In this document: piece by piece, positions 49,649-60,747 of the stretch | How the letters are laid out: the number at the start of each line of letters is the position of its first letter | Numbering within the stretch: the first letter of the stretch is position 1 | Origin: Vibrio splendidus | Lineage (GTDB): Bacteria > Pseudomonadota > Gammaproteobacteria > Enterobacterales > Vibrionaceae | Reading direction: 5' to 3' | NCBI RefSeq assembly: GCF_001557875.1 | Contig: NZ_LNRF01000006.1 | Coordinates: forward strand, 186,001-250,000 | Length of the DNA stretch: 64,000 nt | The notes under the pieces: model-generated | Seen by the model: only the letters and a program-made list of their open reading frames with translations | Told to the model about the DNA's origin: nothing | Databases searched by the model: none | Position numbers and translations under genes: made by a program

Positions 49649-52558
49649 CTAGTTGTGAGAAACCACAATCAAGCGTAATGAATCTAGCTGAACCTGAGCT
49701 TTACTGATGTAACCAGTCAATTCATTGATTTGAGCTTCGATTACCTCTAGCTCTTCATCACGAATGTTAGGGTTCACGGCTTTAAGCGCTTGTAGACGCT
49801 CTAACTCACCGTTTAGGTTAGTCTGCATGTCTCGTTGAGCTTGTTCACGCACTTCTTCCACTTTAGGAAGTACGTGCGTCTCACCCGCTTCAATTAACTT
49901 ATGAATCTCACCTTGTACCGAGTTAACCAACTTGCTCGCTAGGTGACGGTTTACAGGGCTTAATTGGCGGTTAAAGCTGTCGAACTCAACCTGAGCTGAT
50001 AAGTCATTACCACGGCCATCCATCATCAAACGAATTGGCGTCTTAGGTAAGAACTGGCTGATACCGCTGCGTTTCGGCGCTTGCGCATCCACAAGGTAAA
50101 CCAGCTCAAGTAGGATAGTACCCACTGGCAGCGCTTTGTTTTTCAGTAGCGATACCGCTGATGCACCAACACCTTCACTCAGTAGCAGATCGATACCGCC
50201 CTGAATCATTGGGTGTTCCCAGCTGATGAAGTTCATGTCTTCACGAGAAAGCGCAGTATCACGATCAAACGTGATGGTTGCGCCTTCGTATGGTAAGCCT
50301 GGGTAGCTTGGTACCATCATGTGCTCAGATGGCGTCACAACCAGAGCATTCTCACCCTTGTCGTCTTGGTTTAAGCCAATCGTGTCGAACAGGCTCAATG
50401 CAAACGTCACTAGGTTAGTATCGCCGTCAGTCGACGCGATCTTTTCTGCAATCTCATGCGCTTTGTCGCCGCCGTTTGAGTGCATCTCTAATAGGCGATC
50501 ACGGCCTTTTTCTAGATCTGATTTCAGGCTTTGGTTTAGCTTGGCAGACTCTTCAATCACTTCATCAAGTTGCTCTGTGTTACCAGAAGCCAGCATCTCA
50601 ATAAGAACATCTGAGTACTTATCGTAAACCGTGCGACCCGTTGGGCAGGTTTCTGCAAATGCGTTCAGGCCTTCATCAAACCAACGCGCAAGAATCGCCT
50701 GTGATGTGCCTTTTAGGTAAGGAACATGAATGTCGATGTCACGCAGCTGACCGATACGGTCCAAACGACCAATACGTTGTTCAAGCAAGTCTGGGTTGAA
50801 CGGAAGATCGAACATTACTAGCTGGTTCGCGAACTGGAAGTTACGACCTTCAGAGCCGATTTCACTACAGATCAGAACCTGAGCACCGCCCTCTTCTTGA
50901 GCAAAGTAAGCCGCCGCTTTATCACGTTCAAGGATCGACATGCCTTCATGGAATACGGTTGCACGCACACCTTCACGCTCACGCAGTGCTTGCTCTAATT
51001 GAAGCGCCGTACTTGCACGTGATGCGATCACTAAGATTTTTTCGCTGCGCTTGTCTTGGATCTTTTCAATCAACCAGTTAACACGCGAATCGAACTGCCA
51101 CCAGCTTGAGTCTTCACCTTCAAACTCTTGGAAGATCTCTTCTGGGTACAGCATCTTCATAGCACGAGCTTCGGGAGCCATCTTGCCACCGATCATGCCA
51201 GATACACGCATTGAGGTTGTGTACTGCGTTGGAATCTCCATCGGCAGTAGGTTTACATTACGCTTAGGGAAGCCTTTGATTGCAGCTCGCGTGTTTCTAA
51301 ATAGAACACGGCCAGTACCATGGCGGTCCATAAGGTTATCAATTAATTCTTGGCGAGCTAACGCTTGCTCTTCTTCGCTACTATCACCTTCGATAACACG
51401 GAACAGCGGCTCTACATCTTGCTCAGAAAGCAGTTCCGTAATCTGGTTCTTCGCGCTGTTTTCAAGCTTCACACCAGAGAACAGAGCCGTTACTGCATCA
51501 GCAACGGGTGCGTATTGGTCTTCTTCTTCAACAAATGCTTCGTAATCGTAGAAGCGATCAGGATCAAGCAGACGCAGACGTGCAAAGTGGCTCTCACGAC
51601 CCAATTGCTCAGGCGTTGCTGTTAGTAGTAGCACACCAGACGTATTTTCCGCTAAGCCTTCAACCACCTGGTATTCGCGGCTTGGTTTGTCTTGGCTCCA
51701 CTCAAGGTGATGCGCTTCATCGACAACCAGCAAGTCCCACTCGCCTTCAAGTGCTTGCTCGTAGCGCTTACGGCTCTTACGTAGGAAATCCAAAGAACAC
51801 AGAACGTACTGCTGGGTATCAAATGGGTTGTCCGATTCAGCAAACGCTTCAATACAACGCTCTTCATCGAAGATAGAGAAGTGCAGATTGAAACGGCGCA
51901 TCATCTCTACTAACCATTGGTGCTGTAGAGTTTCAGGAACCACAATCAGAATTCGTTCAGCACGGCCAGACAACACCTGTTGGTGGATGATCATGCCCGC
52001 TTCGATGGTTTTACCTAGGCCAACTTCATCAGCCAGTAAAACGCGCGGAGCGTGACGACGACCCACTTCATGAGCGATGTATAACTGGTGAGGGATCAAG
52101 CCAGCACGCATACCACACAAGCCACGCATAGGGCTCTTGTGTTGTTGGTACTGGTTACTCAACGCGCGGTAACGCAACACGAAGTTATCCATACGGTCGA
52201 TTTGACCTGCGTACAGTTTATCTTGTGGCTTGTTAAAGCGGATCTGGTTACTTAAGAAGATTTCACGCAGAGTGACTTCTGTTTCTTGGGTATCTTCGCG
52301 AGTACCTAAGTAGGTTAGCAGTCCTTTGTCTTCGATAACTTCTTCGACAGACAGAGACCAACCTTCTTGGCATTCGATGACATCGCCTACATTAAACGTT
52401 ACTCGGGTTACGGGAGCATCAGTACGTGCATAAACACGGTTTTCTTCTGACGCTGCAAACATTAGTGTCACTGTGCGAGCATCCATTGCTACAACGGTAC
52501 CTAAACCTAAATCGCTCTCCGTATCGCTTATCCAGCGTTGCCCCAAAGCAAATGTCAT
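49649..52558 (-). CDS. rapA: RNA polymerase recycling ATPase RapA
   Basis: SWI2/SNF2 ATPase that binds core RNA polymerase and frees stalled post-termination complexes. 969 residues, the RapA length. N-terminal Tudor-like domains 1-110 ([22 protein letters not shown]), helicase motifs: [13 protein letters not shown] (motif I, about 175), [10 protein letters not shown] (motif II), [11 protein letters not shown] (III), and [11 protein letters not shown] (VI, about 615). The C-terminal part carries the RNAP-contacting domain and a coiled end. A single-gene unit. Confidence 0.97.
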   Translation of the reverse strand: MTFALGQRWISDTESDLGLGTVVAMDARTVTLMFAASEENRVYARTDAPVTRVTFNVGDVIECQEGWSLSVEEVIEDKGLLTYLGTREDTQETEVTLREIFLSNQIRFNKPQDKLYAGQIDRMDNFVLRYRALSNQYQQHKSPMRGLCGMRAGLIPHQLYIAHEVGRRHAPRVLLADEVGLGKTIEAGMIIHQQVLSGRAERILIVVPETLQHQWLVEMMRRFNLHFSIFDEERCIEAFAESDNPFDTQQYVLCSLDFLRKSRKRYEQALEGEWDLLVVDEAHHLEWSQDKPSREYQVVEGLAENTSGVLLLTATPEQLGRESHFARLRLLDPDRFYDYEAFVEEEDQYAPVADAVTALFSGVKLENSAKNQITELLSEQDVEPLFRVIEGDSSEEEQALARQELIDNLMDRHGTGRVLFRNTRAAIKGFPKRNVNLLPMEIPTQYTTSMRVSGMIGGKMAPEARAMKMLYPEEIFQEFEGEDSSWWQFDSRVNWLIEKIQDKRSEKILVIASRASTALQLEQALREREGVRATVFHEGMSILERDKAAAYFAQEEGGAQVLICSEIGSEGRNFQFANQLVMFDLPFNPDLLEQRIGRLDRIGQLRDIDIHVPYLKGTSQAILARWFDEGLNAFAETCPTGRTVYDKYSDVLIEMLASGNTEQLDEVIEESAKLNQSLKSDLEKGRDRLLEMHSNGGDKAHEIAEKIASTDGDTNLVTFALSLFDTIGLNQDDKGENALVVTPSEHMMVPSYPGLPYEGATITFDRDTALSREDMNFISWEHPMIQGGIDLLLSEGVGASAVSLLKNKALPVGTILLELVYLVDAQAPKRSGISQFLPKTPIRLMMDGRGNDLSAQVEFDSFNRQLSPVNRHLASKLVNSVQGEIHKLIEAGETHVLPKVEEVREQAQRDMQTNLNGELERLQALKAVNPNIRDEELEVIEAQINELTGYISKAQVQLDSLRLIVVSHN

Positions 52559-53024
52559 GAATCGACTACCTCAATCTTATAGTTGGAATTTGGTCTTCTT
52601 AACTGCAGTTTCAAACAAGAACGTTATCGCTCCTGAATTAAAAATATAGCCAAAAATGTCTAGTTTGCAGCCACTTTTTAAGTGCGCTCTCAATAATAAA
52701 TATCTCGAGAAAATGGTGCAGAAAAAGGTCGCTAATCTTACTCGATGCTGTGATTTAGGTCACGCCTAAAGGAGATGATTTCATGCTTTTTTTCTGTTTT
52801 CGCCAGTGCAATCAAACTGTCAAAAATTCATGGTTAATCTATAGGTAGCAGATTGCTGCTCTCAAACGAACACGCGATATTCACTCGTAACGATATGGCG
52901 TTGTTCCTCTAGATGAAGTTTAGGTGAGTAGTTGACTATCACCAGAGTCAGATACTAATCTTTATATGAGCTTTATCTACGTTCAATGAATGCAAGGCAA
53001 GCCGCACGTCGGCAAGGAGATGCT
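52559..53024 (+). promoter_or_regulatory. rapA-phoH2 divergent region with CRP-like site
   Basis: 466 bp between divergent genes. TGTGA-TTTAGG-TCACG at 52749-52764 differs in one base from the symmetric CRP core. It lies 190 bp from rapA and 260 bp from the PhoH-family gene. The 5' part is A+T-rich. No other structure or small gene with a ribosome site is seen. Confidence 0.5.
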
Positions 53025-54404
53025 ATGGGCGAGACCAACCGGAAGCTATTTGTTTTAGACACCAATATCCTACTTCACGAACCCTTCGCTATATTTTCTT
53101 TCCAAGAGCACGATGTCGTTATCCCCATGACAGTGCTAGAAGAACTCGACAGAATCAAAGACAGTAAAAGAGACGTTGCTCGAGACGCGAGAATTGCGAT
53201 TCGAACGCTCGAAGACCTGTTCAGGGAAGCCACACCAGACCAAATATCGGAAGGCATCCCCTTTTCTAAAGACATAAATGCATCTGGCAGTATTTCAATA
53301 CTCGCAGATTACGAACTTCAAGAAAGCATCAAAGCCTTTGCCGATGACAAGGCGGGCGATAACCGAATCCTCAACGCTGTCCTCTATCTTCAAAATAAAC
53401 GCGCACCACGCGAAGTGGTTCTTATCACCAAAGACATCAATATGCGTTTGCGAGCAAAAGGCGCTGGTGTCCGTTTCGTTGAAGACTATCAAACCGACCA
53501 ACTGATTGATGATATCCAATACCTCACCAAAGGCTTTCAGCAGCTGGAAGGTTCATTTTGGGATGGTATCGACAATGTCGAGAGCAGAAGTTTAGGTGGT
53601 AAAACGCTGCACACCTTAGCAAGAGAACCTTTCGAACCTACCTTCCTCAACCAATATGTGATTGACGAAGAGAGTGATTTTGCCGCTCGAGTCGAAGAGA
53701 TTGAGCCAGAAAGCATCACACTGAGAGACCTCAGTCGTGAAAGGCTAATGAATCGCAGGGCATGGGACATCACACCCAAAAACGTCTATCAAGGTATGGC
53801 GATAGATGCGCTGCTCGACCCTGATATTGATCTTGTAATTCTCACCGGCGCCGCAGGTAGTGGTAAGACACTGCTAGCCATGGCCGCTGCACTTGAACAA
53901 ACCATTGAGCGCAAACAGTTCGATAAGATCATCGTAACCCGAAACACCCCTGATATTGGTGAATCGATAGGTTTCCTTCCGGGTACAGAGGAAGAGAAAA
54001 TGTTGCCTTGGTTAGCCGCAGTGACCGATACACTGGAAGCGCTGCACAAGAACGACCACTGCACAGAAGGCTCGATGAAGTACATCTGTGACAAAGCCAA
54101 TATCCAGTTCAAATCAATCAACTTCATGCGTGGCCGCTCGATTCAGAATGCCTTTGTGCTTTTGGATGAGTGTCAGAACCTGACCGCTTCACAGATCAAA
54201 ACCATCATCACCCGTTGTGGTGAGGGTACTAAGATCGTCTGCTCAGGAAACCTCGCGCAGATAGATTCTTCCTACCTAACCCCTGTGACTTCAGGCTTAA
54301 CCTACATGGTCGAGCGTTTTAAAAACTTCGAAGGCAGTGCCAACATCCACCTCAATGGTGTGGTGCGTAGCCGACTGGCTGAGTTTGCGGAAGAGAACAT
54401 GTAG
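53025..54404 (+). CDS. PIN-PhoH2 ATPase (PhoH-family RNA helicase/nuclease)
   Basis: 459 residues: N-terminal PIN nuclease-like domain (about 7-140) with acidic residues in FVLDTNILLHEP, VLEELDRIK and ITKDINMRLRAKG, then the PhoH ATPase domain with Walker A GAAGSGKT (about 275-282) and Walker B VLLDECQN. PhoH2 proteins of mycobacteria unwind and cut RNA with ATP. The gene is not in the ybeZYX cluster, so it is not YbeZ. ATG 53025 has AAGGAG 5 nt upstream; an earlier in-frame ATG at 52986 has no site. Confidence 0.92.
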   Translation: MGETNRKLFVLDTNILLHEPFAIFSFQEHDVVIPMTVLEELDRIKDSKRDVARDARIAIRTLEDLFREATPDQISEGIPFSKDINASGSISILADYELQESIKAFADDKAGDNRILNAVLYLQNKRAPREVVLITKDINMRLRAKGAGVRFVEDYQTDQLIDDIQYLTKGFQQLEGSFWDGIDNVESRSLGGKTLHTLAREPFEPTFLNQYVIDEESDFAARVEEIEPESITLRDLSRERLMNRRAWDITPKNVYQGMAIDALLDPDIDLVILTGAAGSGKTLLAMAAALEQTIERKQFDKIIVTRNTPDIGESIGFLPGTEEEKMLPWLAAVTDTLEALHKNDHCTEGSMKYICDKANIQFKSINFMRGRSIQNAFVLLDECQNLTASQIKTIITRCGEGTKIVCSGNLAQIDSSYLTPVTSGLTYMVERFKNFEGSANIHLNGVVRSRLAEFAEENM

Positions 54405-54442
54405 TGACTCTATACGCTCACTGAATCAGTAATCTAAAAATA

Positions 54443-54470
54443 AAAAGCGCCTCACATTGGAGGCGCTTTT
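54443..54470. terminator. Bidirectional terminator between phoH2 and tldD
   Basis: Perfect 11-bp stem AAAAGCGCCTC/GAGGCGCTTTT (54443-54453 with 54460-54470), loop ACATTG. Confidence 0.93.
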
Positions 54471-54512
54471 CAATTTAATATTTTGAAGTAAGTCGGCAGA
54501 GGTTAGTCTGAA

Positions 54513-55958
54513 TTACTCAGTACCACCAACGGTTAGCGAGTCTAGTTTCAATGTTGGTTGACCAACACCCACTGGTACACTTTGACCAGCCTTACCACAC
54601 ACACCAACACCGCGGTCGATGCTCAGGTCGTTACCGACCATAGACACCTGCTGCATTGCCTCGATACCAGAACCGATTAGCGTTGCGCCCTTCACTGGGT
54701 GAGTGATCTTACCGTTTTCAATCATGTACGCTTCAGAAGCTGAAAATACAAACTTACCTGAAGTAATATCAACCTGGCCGCCACCGAAGTTCGGTGCGTA
54801 GATACCTTTCTCAACCGTCGCGATGATCTCTTCTGGCGTGTGCTCACCCGGTAGCATGTAAGTGTTCGTCATGCGCGGCATAGGAAGATGCGCGTAAGAC
54901 TCACGACGACCGTTACCTGTCGGTGCTACACCCATTAGACGCGCATTCAGCTTGTCTTGCATGTAACCTTTCAAGATGCCGTTTTCGATTAACGTGTTGT
55001 ACTGACCGTTAACACCTTCATCATCGACGTTCAATGAACCGCGTAGATCCGTTAATGTGCCGTCATCGACGATCGTACATAGGCTTGAGGTCACTTGTTC
55101 GCCAACTTTGCCAGAGAAGACTGATGACTCTTTACGGTTGAAATCGCCTTCTAAACCATGGCCTACCGCTTCATGCAGCAGAACGCCCGGCCAACCAGAA
55201 CCAAGAACCACAGGCATTGCACCAGCAGGCGCAGCCACAGCTTCAAGGTTAACTAATGCTTGGCGAATCGCTTCATCAGCAAATTGATAAGCTACTTGAG
55301 TGCCTTTGTCATCACTTAAGAAGAAGTCATAACCAAAACGGCCACCACCACCAGCACTACCACGCTCACGACGATCACCCTTCTGTGCAAGTACGCTAAT
55401 AGACAGGCGAACCAGCGGACGAATATCGCCAGCGTAAGTCCCATCTGTCGCTGCAACTAACATCTGCTCATGCACACCACTTAAACTCACCGATACTTCA
55501 GTCACCATCGGCTCTTTAGTGCGGATGTAAGCATCTAATGATTTTAGTAATTCTGTTTTCTGTTGTTTTTCCCAGCTCGCTAGCGGGTTAACTGCATCAT
55601 AATAAGCTTGGTTAGAGTTGCGTTTGAACGCTTGAACCTTGCCGTTTTGACCTTGTTTAGCAATACCACGAGCCGCAATTGCGCTCTGCTTAAGACCATC
55701 CAGTTGGATTTGGTCAGAGTAAGCAAAACCGGTCTTTTCACCAGATACTGCACGAACGCCAACACCGCAATCGATATTGAAAGAGCCGTCTTTAATAATG
55801 CTGTCTTCTAGCACCAAAGATTCGTGCCAGCTTGACTGAAAGTAGATATCAGCATAATCAATTTGGCGGGTAGCAATGCTCGCCAATGTATCTGCGATAT
55901 TTTGCTCCGTAAGCCCTGTCGGGTTCAGTAGCGCTTCTTCAATTTGATTAATGCTCAT
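54513..55958 (-). CDS. tldD: Metalloprotease TldD
   Basis: With TldE/PmbA forms a zinc protease that degrades unfolded peptides, processes microcin B17 precursor and acts on CcdA antitoxin in E. coli. 481 residues. The zinc motif HEAVGH (HExxxH) is at 262-267, with glycine-rich loops around it ([14 protein letters not shown]) and a late Cys/Gly end ([19 protein letters not shown]). Its partner pmbA is not in the window. First-neighbour upstream gene is a nitrilase-family amidase 19 bp away, so they are cotranscribed. Confidence 0.96.
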   Translation of the reverse strand: MSINQIEEALLNPTGLTEQNIADTLASIATRQIDYADIYFQSSWHESLVLEDSIIKDGSFNIDCGVGVRAVSGEKTGFAYSDQIQLDGLKQSAIAARGIAKQGQNGKVQAFKRNSNQAYYDAVNPLASWEKQQKTELLKSLDAYIRTKEPMVTEVSVSLSGVHEQMLVAATDGTYAGDIRPLVRLSISVLAQKGDRRERGSAGGGGRFGYDFFLSDDKGTQVAYQFADEAIRQALVNLEAVAAPAGAMPVVLGSGWPGVLLHEAVGHGLEGDFNRKESSVFSGKVGEQVTSSLCTIVDDGTLTDLRGSLNVDDEGVNGQYNTLIENGILKGYMQDKLNARLMGVAPTGNGRRESYAHLPMPRMTNTYMLPGEHTPEEIIATVEKGIYAPNFGGGQVDITSGKFVFSASEAYMIENGKITHPVKGATLIGSGIEAMQQVSMVGNDLSIDRGVGVCGKAGQSVPVGVGQPTLKLDSLTVGGTE

Positions 55959-55977
55959 AGATGGCTCTTGTTTGTAA

Positions 55978-56790
55978 TTAAAATTGATTGGTGAATCGAG
56001 TGTGTTGCGTGATTGGCATATTTTGCCTAATTGACTCGCAACTGGATATGTCTATCTCAACCACCATACTTTTAGGGTCTTGGTCTAACTGTGCGACTAC
56101 TCGCCCCCAGGGATCAACCACCATAGAGTGTCCCCATGTCTCTCTTTGGCAAGGGTGCTTACCACCTTGCCCCACCGCGACAATCCACGATTGCGTTTCA
56201 ATAGCGCGGCATCTTAACAGTGCTTCCCAGTGCGCTTGACCGGTTACAGCGGTGAACGCTGCCGGTACAACCATGATTTGTGCACCTTGCTTACGTAACT
56301 CTGAATACAAGTGAGGAAAGCGCACATCATAACAAATACTCAAACCTAAGCGACCAAAAGGCGTTTCCGTTGTCACAACTCGGTCACCTGGTGTGAAAAT
56401 ATCCGACTCTCGATAACACTTATGCGCATCGGCGACATCCACATCAAACATATGCAGCTTATCGTAATGAGCGGCTAAACCACCAAAATCATCAATCACC
56501 AAGGTTGTGGTAGTCACACCTTTAGCTGTGCTTATCGGCATACTACCAATAACGATCCAAATTCGGTGAAGCTTTGCTAACTCAGAAATTTTCTTTTGCA
56601 AAGGGCCATCATTTAAAGGCTCAGCATAGTGGTGATAGTCAGCTTTACTGCCAAAAACTAATGCGTTTTCAGGGCACACGACCCACTTAGCGCCTAGCTC
56701 TTTGCACTTTACTATCTCTTGAGCGAGATAATCGAGATTGCTTTCAGGATCAGGGCCTGAAGTCATTTGAATCAATCCAACACAATCCAT
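55978..56790 (-). CDS. Carbon-nitrogen hydrolase (nitrilase superfamily), Nit2/YbeM-like
   Basis: 270 residues, complete catalytic set: Glu41 ([10 protein letters not shown]), Lys111 ([12 protein letters not shown]) and Cys153 ([13 protein letters not shown]). The sequence pattern follows the Nit1/YbeM group, which hydrolyses deaminated glutathione as metabolite repair; other omega-amidases share the set, so substrate is inferred. It lies between yhdP (75 bp upstream) and tldD (19 bp downstream) on one strand, an arrangement common in vibrios and their relatives. Confidence 0.92.
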   Translation of the reverse strand: MDCVGLIQMTSGPDPESNLDYLAQEIVKCKELGAKWVVCPENALVFGSKADYHHYAEPLNDGPLQKKISELAKLHRIWIVIGSMPISTAKGVTTTTLVIDDFGGLAAHYDKLHMFDVDVADAHKCYRESDIFTPGDRVVTTETPFGRLGLSICYDVRFPHLYSELRKQGAQIMVVPAAFTAVTGQAHWEALLRCRAIETQSWIVAVGQGGKHPCQRETWGHSMVVDPWGRVVAQLDQDPKSMVVEIDISSCESIRQNMPITQHTRFTNQF

Positions 56791-56864
56791 GTGTACCGCT
56801 TCTCCATTTATTATGATTCAGAATTTTAATTTTAGTCGTATATTAACCCACGAGTGTCTAACAA

Positions 56865-59800
56865 CTATTCAGCCAATTTTCGGAGTTTCTCTGGAAGCTG
56901 GAATTCACCAGAGCTACGAGAAAGCTCACTCACCGTTGGTGAATCCAGCGGCCCTTTAACCGAGTAGTTCACTTGGGTAAAGACTTCAACGACAGGTGAA
57001 ATAACCGTGGTCACCGCCAATACGTACAGCGCCGTTTGAGGAGTTACCGCAAAGGCCGTTAAGACTGGAATACCTGAGGTAATATCTGGGGTAAAGTTCA
57101 CCTCAGCATCAACCTGTCGTGTGTTGAGGTTAGCGATACCTTTGATCTTCATTTCACCAGCCACCGCATCCATATTGAGGTCGTTAGTCAGGAAGATGCC
57201 ATTTTGAATCTCACCCGTTCCTGTGATGCTGTTGAATGCCATGCCTTTATCAAACACATCTGAGAAATCTAGCTGCATCTTACGGATGATCGAATCTAGG
57301 CTAAACAGACCAAGTAAGCGAGCCGCACCGCTCACATCCGAGATAATACCTTTACCAAACTTGGTTTTAACGTTGCCATCAAGGGTGTCCATTTTGATCC
57401 CCCAAGGCGAACCATCCCAGTTCAGTTGACCTTCCAGCGCGAATGGCGCTTTTTGAATCCCAGAAGTAATGCCGAAGCGCTCCATTAACTCACTGTTGTT
57501 TTCACCCTCAACGTCAACGGCTAGAGATGAATGACTCTTGTCACCTTGCAATTCCCACCAGCCGCTAACATCCGCTTTGTTACCGCCGCTTCGAACCTGA
57601 ATCTTGTTCCACTCAATGCGATCTGCGTTCCTAGTCATTTCAACATCGACCTTGCCAACCTTATAGCCTTGCAGCCAAAAATCGTTCAGGGTCAGCTTCA
57701 GGTTCGGCATCACATCGTGGATCTTCCTATCTAGCTCAGAGATCAATGGCGCTGCTTGTGCTTTACGTTGCAACAGTTGTTCTTGATTTTTCTTGTCGCT
57801 CCATTCAGGAACGAACAGATGTAGACGATCCAGTGAAACGGTCAAATCGTAAGGTGGCAGATAATTAATATCCCCTTCGAGCTCTTGGCTAGAGACTTCC
57901 ATTTGCCACGCTTGCTTGTTCTTGCGGGCGCTAAAATCGACATCATTCCAAGATATCCCCCCCAAGATCAGCTCTTTACTCTCAAAGGTAATACGGCTTG
58001 GTGCTGGAATGGTTGGCGTGTTCATTTGGCTAAGCACAGCATTAGATGGCTGCACTGGTTCCATTACAACCGATAACCAATCATCAGCATTGAATTTGTC
58101 AGTACGAATCAACGCATGATGACCAACAACAGGACTAATTTTGTAGCCACCACGGCCCAGAACTAAATTAGTCGCCGTTAACTCAGGAACGTCACCTGTA
58201 ATATCAATCTCAGCTTGGTACTTAGTGTTCGGCAATTGCAGACGCGCGGTAATCGCTTCTTGATTGCCCGATGCTTGTAGCCTTGCAGAGCCACTTTCTA
58301 GTGATTTTTTCGCCAGTGGATACGGGTAATCGCTCGCCAAATATTTAAGATCAGACTGTAAATCAAGTTGGTAAGTAAATCCGATATCATTAAGTTGGAT
58401 ATCAATCTGGCTCTGCCATTGCGCATGGCCTGACAAGCGACTTAACCACTGCTCACCAATGTAAGGTTCTAGAGGCTTAACATCCCAATCACCCAACACA
58501 TCGATATCAACAGCATAGCCAGGGCCATCATTCTGACCTTTAAAGTCGAGTGATATACCTTGCTTAAGTAAATCAGCGGCAAGGCCATTTGCCGTCACTA
58601 CATCATTATCAAACTCGATACGTCCCGTGGTGTTCTCAAGCACCATTGGCGGCGCTTCAATCTCAACATGGTTGCCACTAAGGTCTGCATAACCCCATGC
58701 TCTTGCTTCTTTTTCAGAATCAAACGGGATATTGAGCTGGAACTCGGAAGAGACATCACCACTCACTTGAAGTGCGGTTAACGCTGCGCCTACTGAACCC
58801 ACCAGTGGCGAAGACGTCATGTAATCGCGCACTGCATTGCCTGACGCCGTTGCTTTAGCTTCAATCTCAATGTGGCCGCCTTCCCCTAAGTAAGGAATAC
58901 GTCCAGTGATTCGGTCGGCCGTCACATCCATCAATTGAGCTGAACGAGAATCCAGATGCATCGCATCATTTTCAAACAACAGATCAAGTTGAAGGTCAGT
59001 AATCAATGGCCACGCTGTATCAAAGCTGAATTTCGCGTCTTCTAAGCCAACCCAAACCTGAAAAATACCATCGTGGTTAGTGTATGGGTATTGAGACAAA
59101 TCACCATGCCACAACAGTTTTACGGTATCCGCTTTACCGGCTTGAATCGCAGTTGAAAGGTAGTCTGTTAGATCTTGCCCAAGAGCCAGCGTAGGTAAGT
59201 AACGCCATGTTTCACCGACATTGTAAGCGTCCGCTTCGCCATAGAAAGATAAGAACGGGCTCGCATCTTTTGGGAAGTCTAAACGGAATGCGCCTAGTAC
59301 TTGTAAATCGGGTGTGGCAGCTGTGATTTTGTCCGACCACAGTTTCCAGCCGTTTTCATCTTGCTGCCAAACAATATCAACCTGACCTTGTTTGATATTC
59401 AGAGGCGCTTGGAAAACATCGCCATAAGGAAACACATCGTCAATAACGTGAAGGCTGGCTTTCGCTTCCGAAGCCGAACCAAACACACTACCTGATACTT
59501 GACTAAAGCCAGGGACTAACTCCCACTGCTCAATCGCCAGCTCAGAAAAACTGGCAGAGTAACGCAGGCTCTCAATGTCTGCCCCCATAGATACGCGAAT
59601 ATCAGAAACAGAACCACCCGGCGCCAATACGTTGATCATTTTGGTTGATTGTTCAGAGTCAGGCAGCAGCTTAATCAACGGCGTAATTGTCTCAATGTTT
59701 AATTCAGAGACATTGAGCTCCCAGGGACCTTGGTTCCACTTAAACGCAACGTCGAGTTCAGGCCAAGGTGTGTCGTCTGTTCTAAGATTTAGTGAGTGGC

Positions 59801-60737
59801 CATTTACCTGCCAACCATCATCAACCGGAGACAACTTAAAGATACCAGACTCAAGCATCAGGTCATGCTTGCCATCTTCGTTCCACGTCAATTCTGAAGG
59901 TAGAACTTCAACATAAGCGCTCACAGGTTTGCTATTACGCAGTGTTAGCCAGCTATTCAAGCTCACAGTGCCCGTCTCAATGCCGGATTCCGCCTGCATA
60001 TAACGAGTTAACCAAGGCTTAACCGAAATGCTGTCCGCACTGACATAAAACTCACCCGTCATATCCGTTAACGAGCCGCCATCAACAAAGTTAGCGCTCA
60101 CTGACAAAGAGTTTAGATTGGCATCTTTGATACTCACCACGCCTTCCGCAAGGTGATGCTTACCAGAGTTTTGCCATTTCAGAGTTTCGATATCAAGCTG
60201 ACGTTCTTCGTCAGAAATAGTTCGATATAAAAGAGAGGAATCTTTAGCGGTCACATCCACCAAAGTTTTCAGCAGTAAATTATCGAGCTCTTGTATCACT
60301 CGCTTGGAAGATCCAGGATCTTTAGGTTCGTCTTTGCCATTTTGTCCGGCAAACAGATCAATAGAGCGGATATCAAGATACATTTGATTCATGACTAGAT
60401 CTGCCACAACCGGGCGCATCTGCACGAGCGATTGAATCAAGTCAAACTCGACTTCAACACGCTCAACAGAGAAGGTCACATCTTCTGCATTGGGGAGGCT
60501 AGCTTTAACGCCTTGTAGAGCAATAGAAGGGTGAGTGTTACGCCAAAAACCGCCCACGTCTTGAATAGAAAACTCAAAACCGGAATGTTGGTTTACCCAA
60601 AGCTCAATTTCAGATTGATACTTATTTAAATTGGGTAAGGCTACACGCAGTGTAGTTACGGCAATGGCTAGTGTTACCAAGAGAGTAACCACTAACCATA
60701 AACATGCACGTAGAATCAGAGTAACGCTTGAGCTCAC
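56865..60737 (-). CDS. yhdP: AsmA-like inner-membrane protein YhdP
   Basis: 1290 residues, matching E. coli YhdP. One N-terminal helix (about 10-30, LWLVVTLLVTLAIAVTTL), then a long periplasmic beta-rich rod of repeated AsmA-like strands, and a C-terminal AsmA domain (about 1120-1250, GISDVSGAARLLGLFSLDSI, MKIKGIANLNTRQVDAEVNFTP). YhdP, TamB and YdbH carry glycerophospholipids to the outer membrane. It begins 10 bp after the rng stop, so rng-yhdP is one transcript. Confidence 0.95.
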   Translation of the reverse strand: MSSSVTLILRACLWLVVTLLVTLAIAVTTLRVALPNLNKYQSEIELWVNQHSGFEFSIQDVGGFWRNTHPSIALQGVKASLPNAEDVTFSVERVEVEFDLIQSLVQMRPVVADLVMNQMYLDIRSIDLFAGQNGKDEPKDPGSSKRVIQELDNLLLKTLVDVTAKDSSLLYRTISDEERQLDIETLKWQNSGKHHLAEGVVSIKDANLNSLSVSANFVDGGSLTDMTGEFYVSADSISVKPWLTRYMQAESGIETGTVSLNSWLTLRNSKPVSAYVEVLPSELTWNEDGKHDLMLESGIFKLSPVDDGWQVNGHSLNLRTDDTPWPELDVAFKWNQGPWELNVSELNIETITPLIKLLPDSEQSTKMINVLAPGGSVSDIRVSMGADIESLRYSASFSELAIEQWELVPGFSQVSGSVFGSASEAKASLHVIDDVFPYGDVFQAPLNIKQGQVDIVWQQDENGWKLWSDKITAATPDLQVLGAFRLDFPKDASPFLSFYGEADAYNVGETWRYLPTLALGQDLTDYLSTAIQAGKADTVKLLWHGDLSQYPYTNHDGIFQVWVGLEDAKFSFDTAWPLITDLQLDLLFENDAMHLDSRSAQLMDVTADRITGRIPYLGEGGHIEIEAKATASGNAVRDYMTSSPLVGSVGAALTALQVSGDVSSEFQLNIPFDSEKEARAWGYADLSGNHVEIEAPPMVLENTTGRIEFDNDVVTANGLAADLLKQGISLDFKGQNDGPGYAVDIDVLGDWDVKPLEPYIGEQWLSRLSGHAQWQSQIDIQLNDIGFTYQLDLQSDLKYLASDYPYPLAKKSLESGSARLQASGNQEAITARLQLPNTKYQAEIDITGDVPELTATNLVLGRGGYKISPVVGHHALIRTDKFNADDWLSVVMEPVQPSNAVLSQMNTPTIPAPSRITFESKELILGGISWNDVDFSARKNKQAWQMEVSSQELEGDINYLPPYDLTVSLDRLHLFVPEWSDKKNQEQLLQRKAQAAPLISELDRKIHDVMPNLKLTLNDFWLQGYKVGKVDVEMTRNADRIEWNKIQVRSGGNKADVSGWWELQGDKSHSSLAVDVEGENNSELMERFGITSGIQKAPFALEGQLNWDGSPWGIKMDTLDGNVKTKFGKGIISDVSGAARLLGLFSLDSIIRKMQLDFSDVFDKGMAFNSITGTGEIQNGIFLTNDLNMDAVAGEMKIKGIANLNTRQVDAEVNFTPDITSGIPVLTAFAVTPQTALYVLAVTTVISPVVEVFTQVNYSVKGPLDSPTVSELSRSSGEFQLPEKLRKLAE

Positions 60738-60747
60738 AAAATTTCCA

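Noticed and set aside
51051..51545. 164-codon frame on + opposite rapA
   Set aside because: Ser/Arg-rich antisense shadow of a conserved helicase; no ribosome site.
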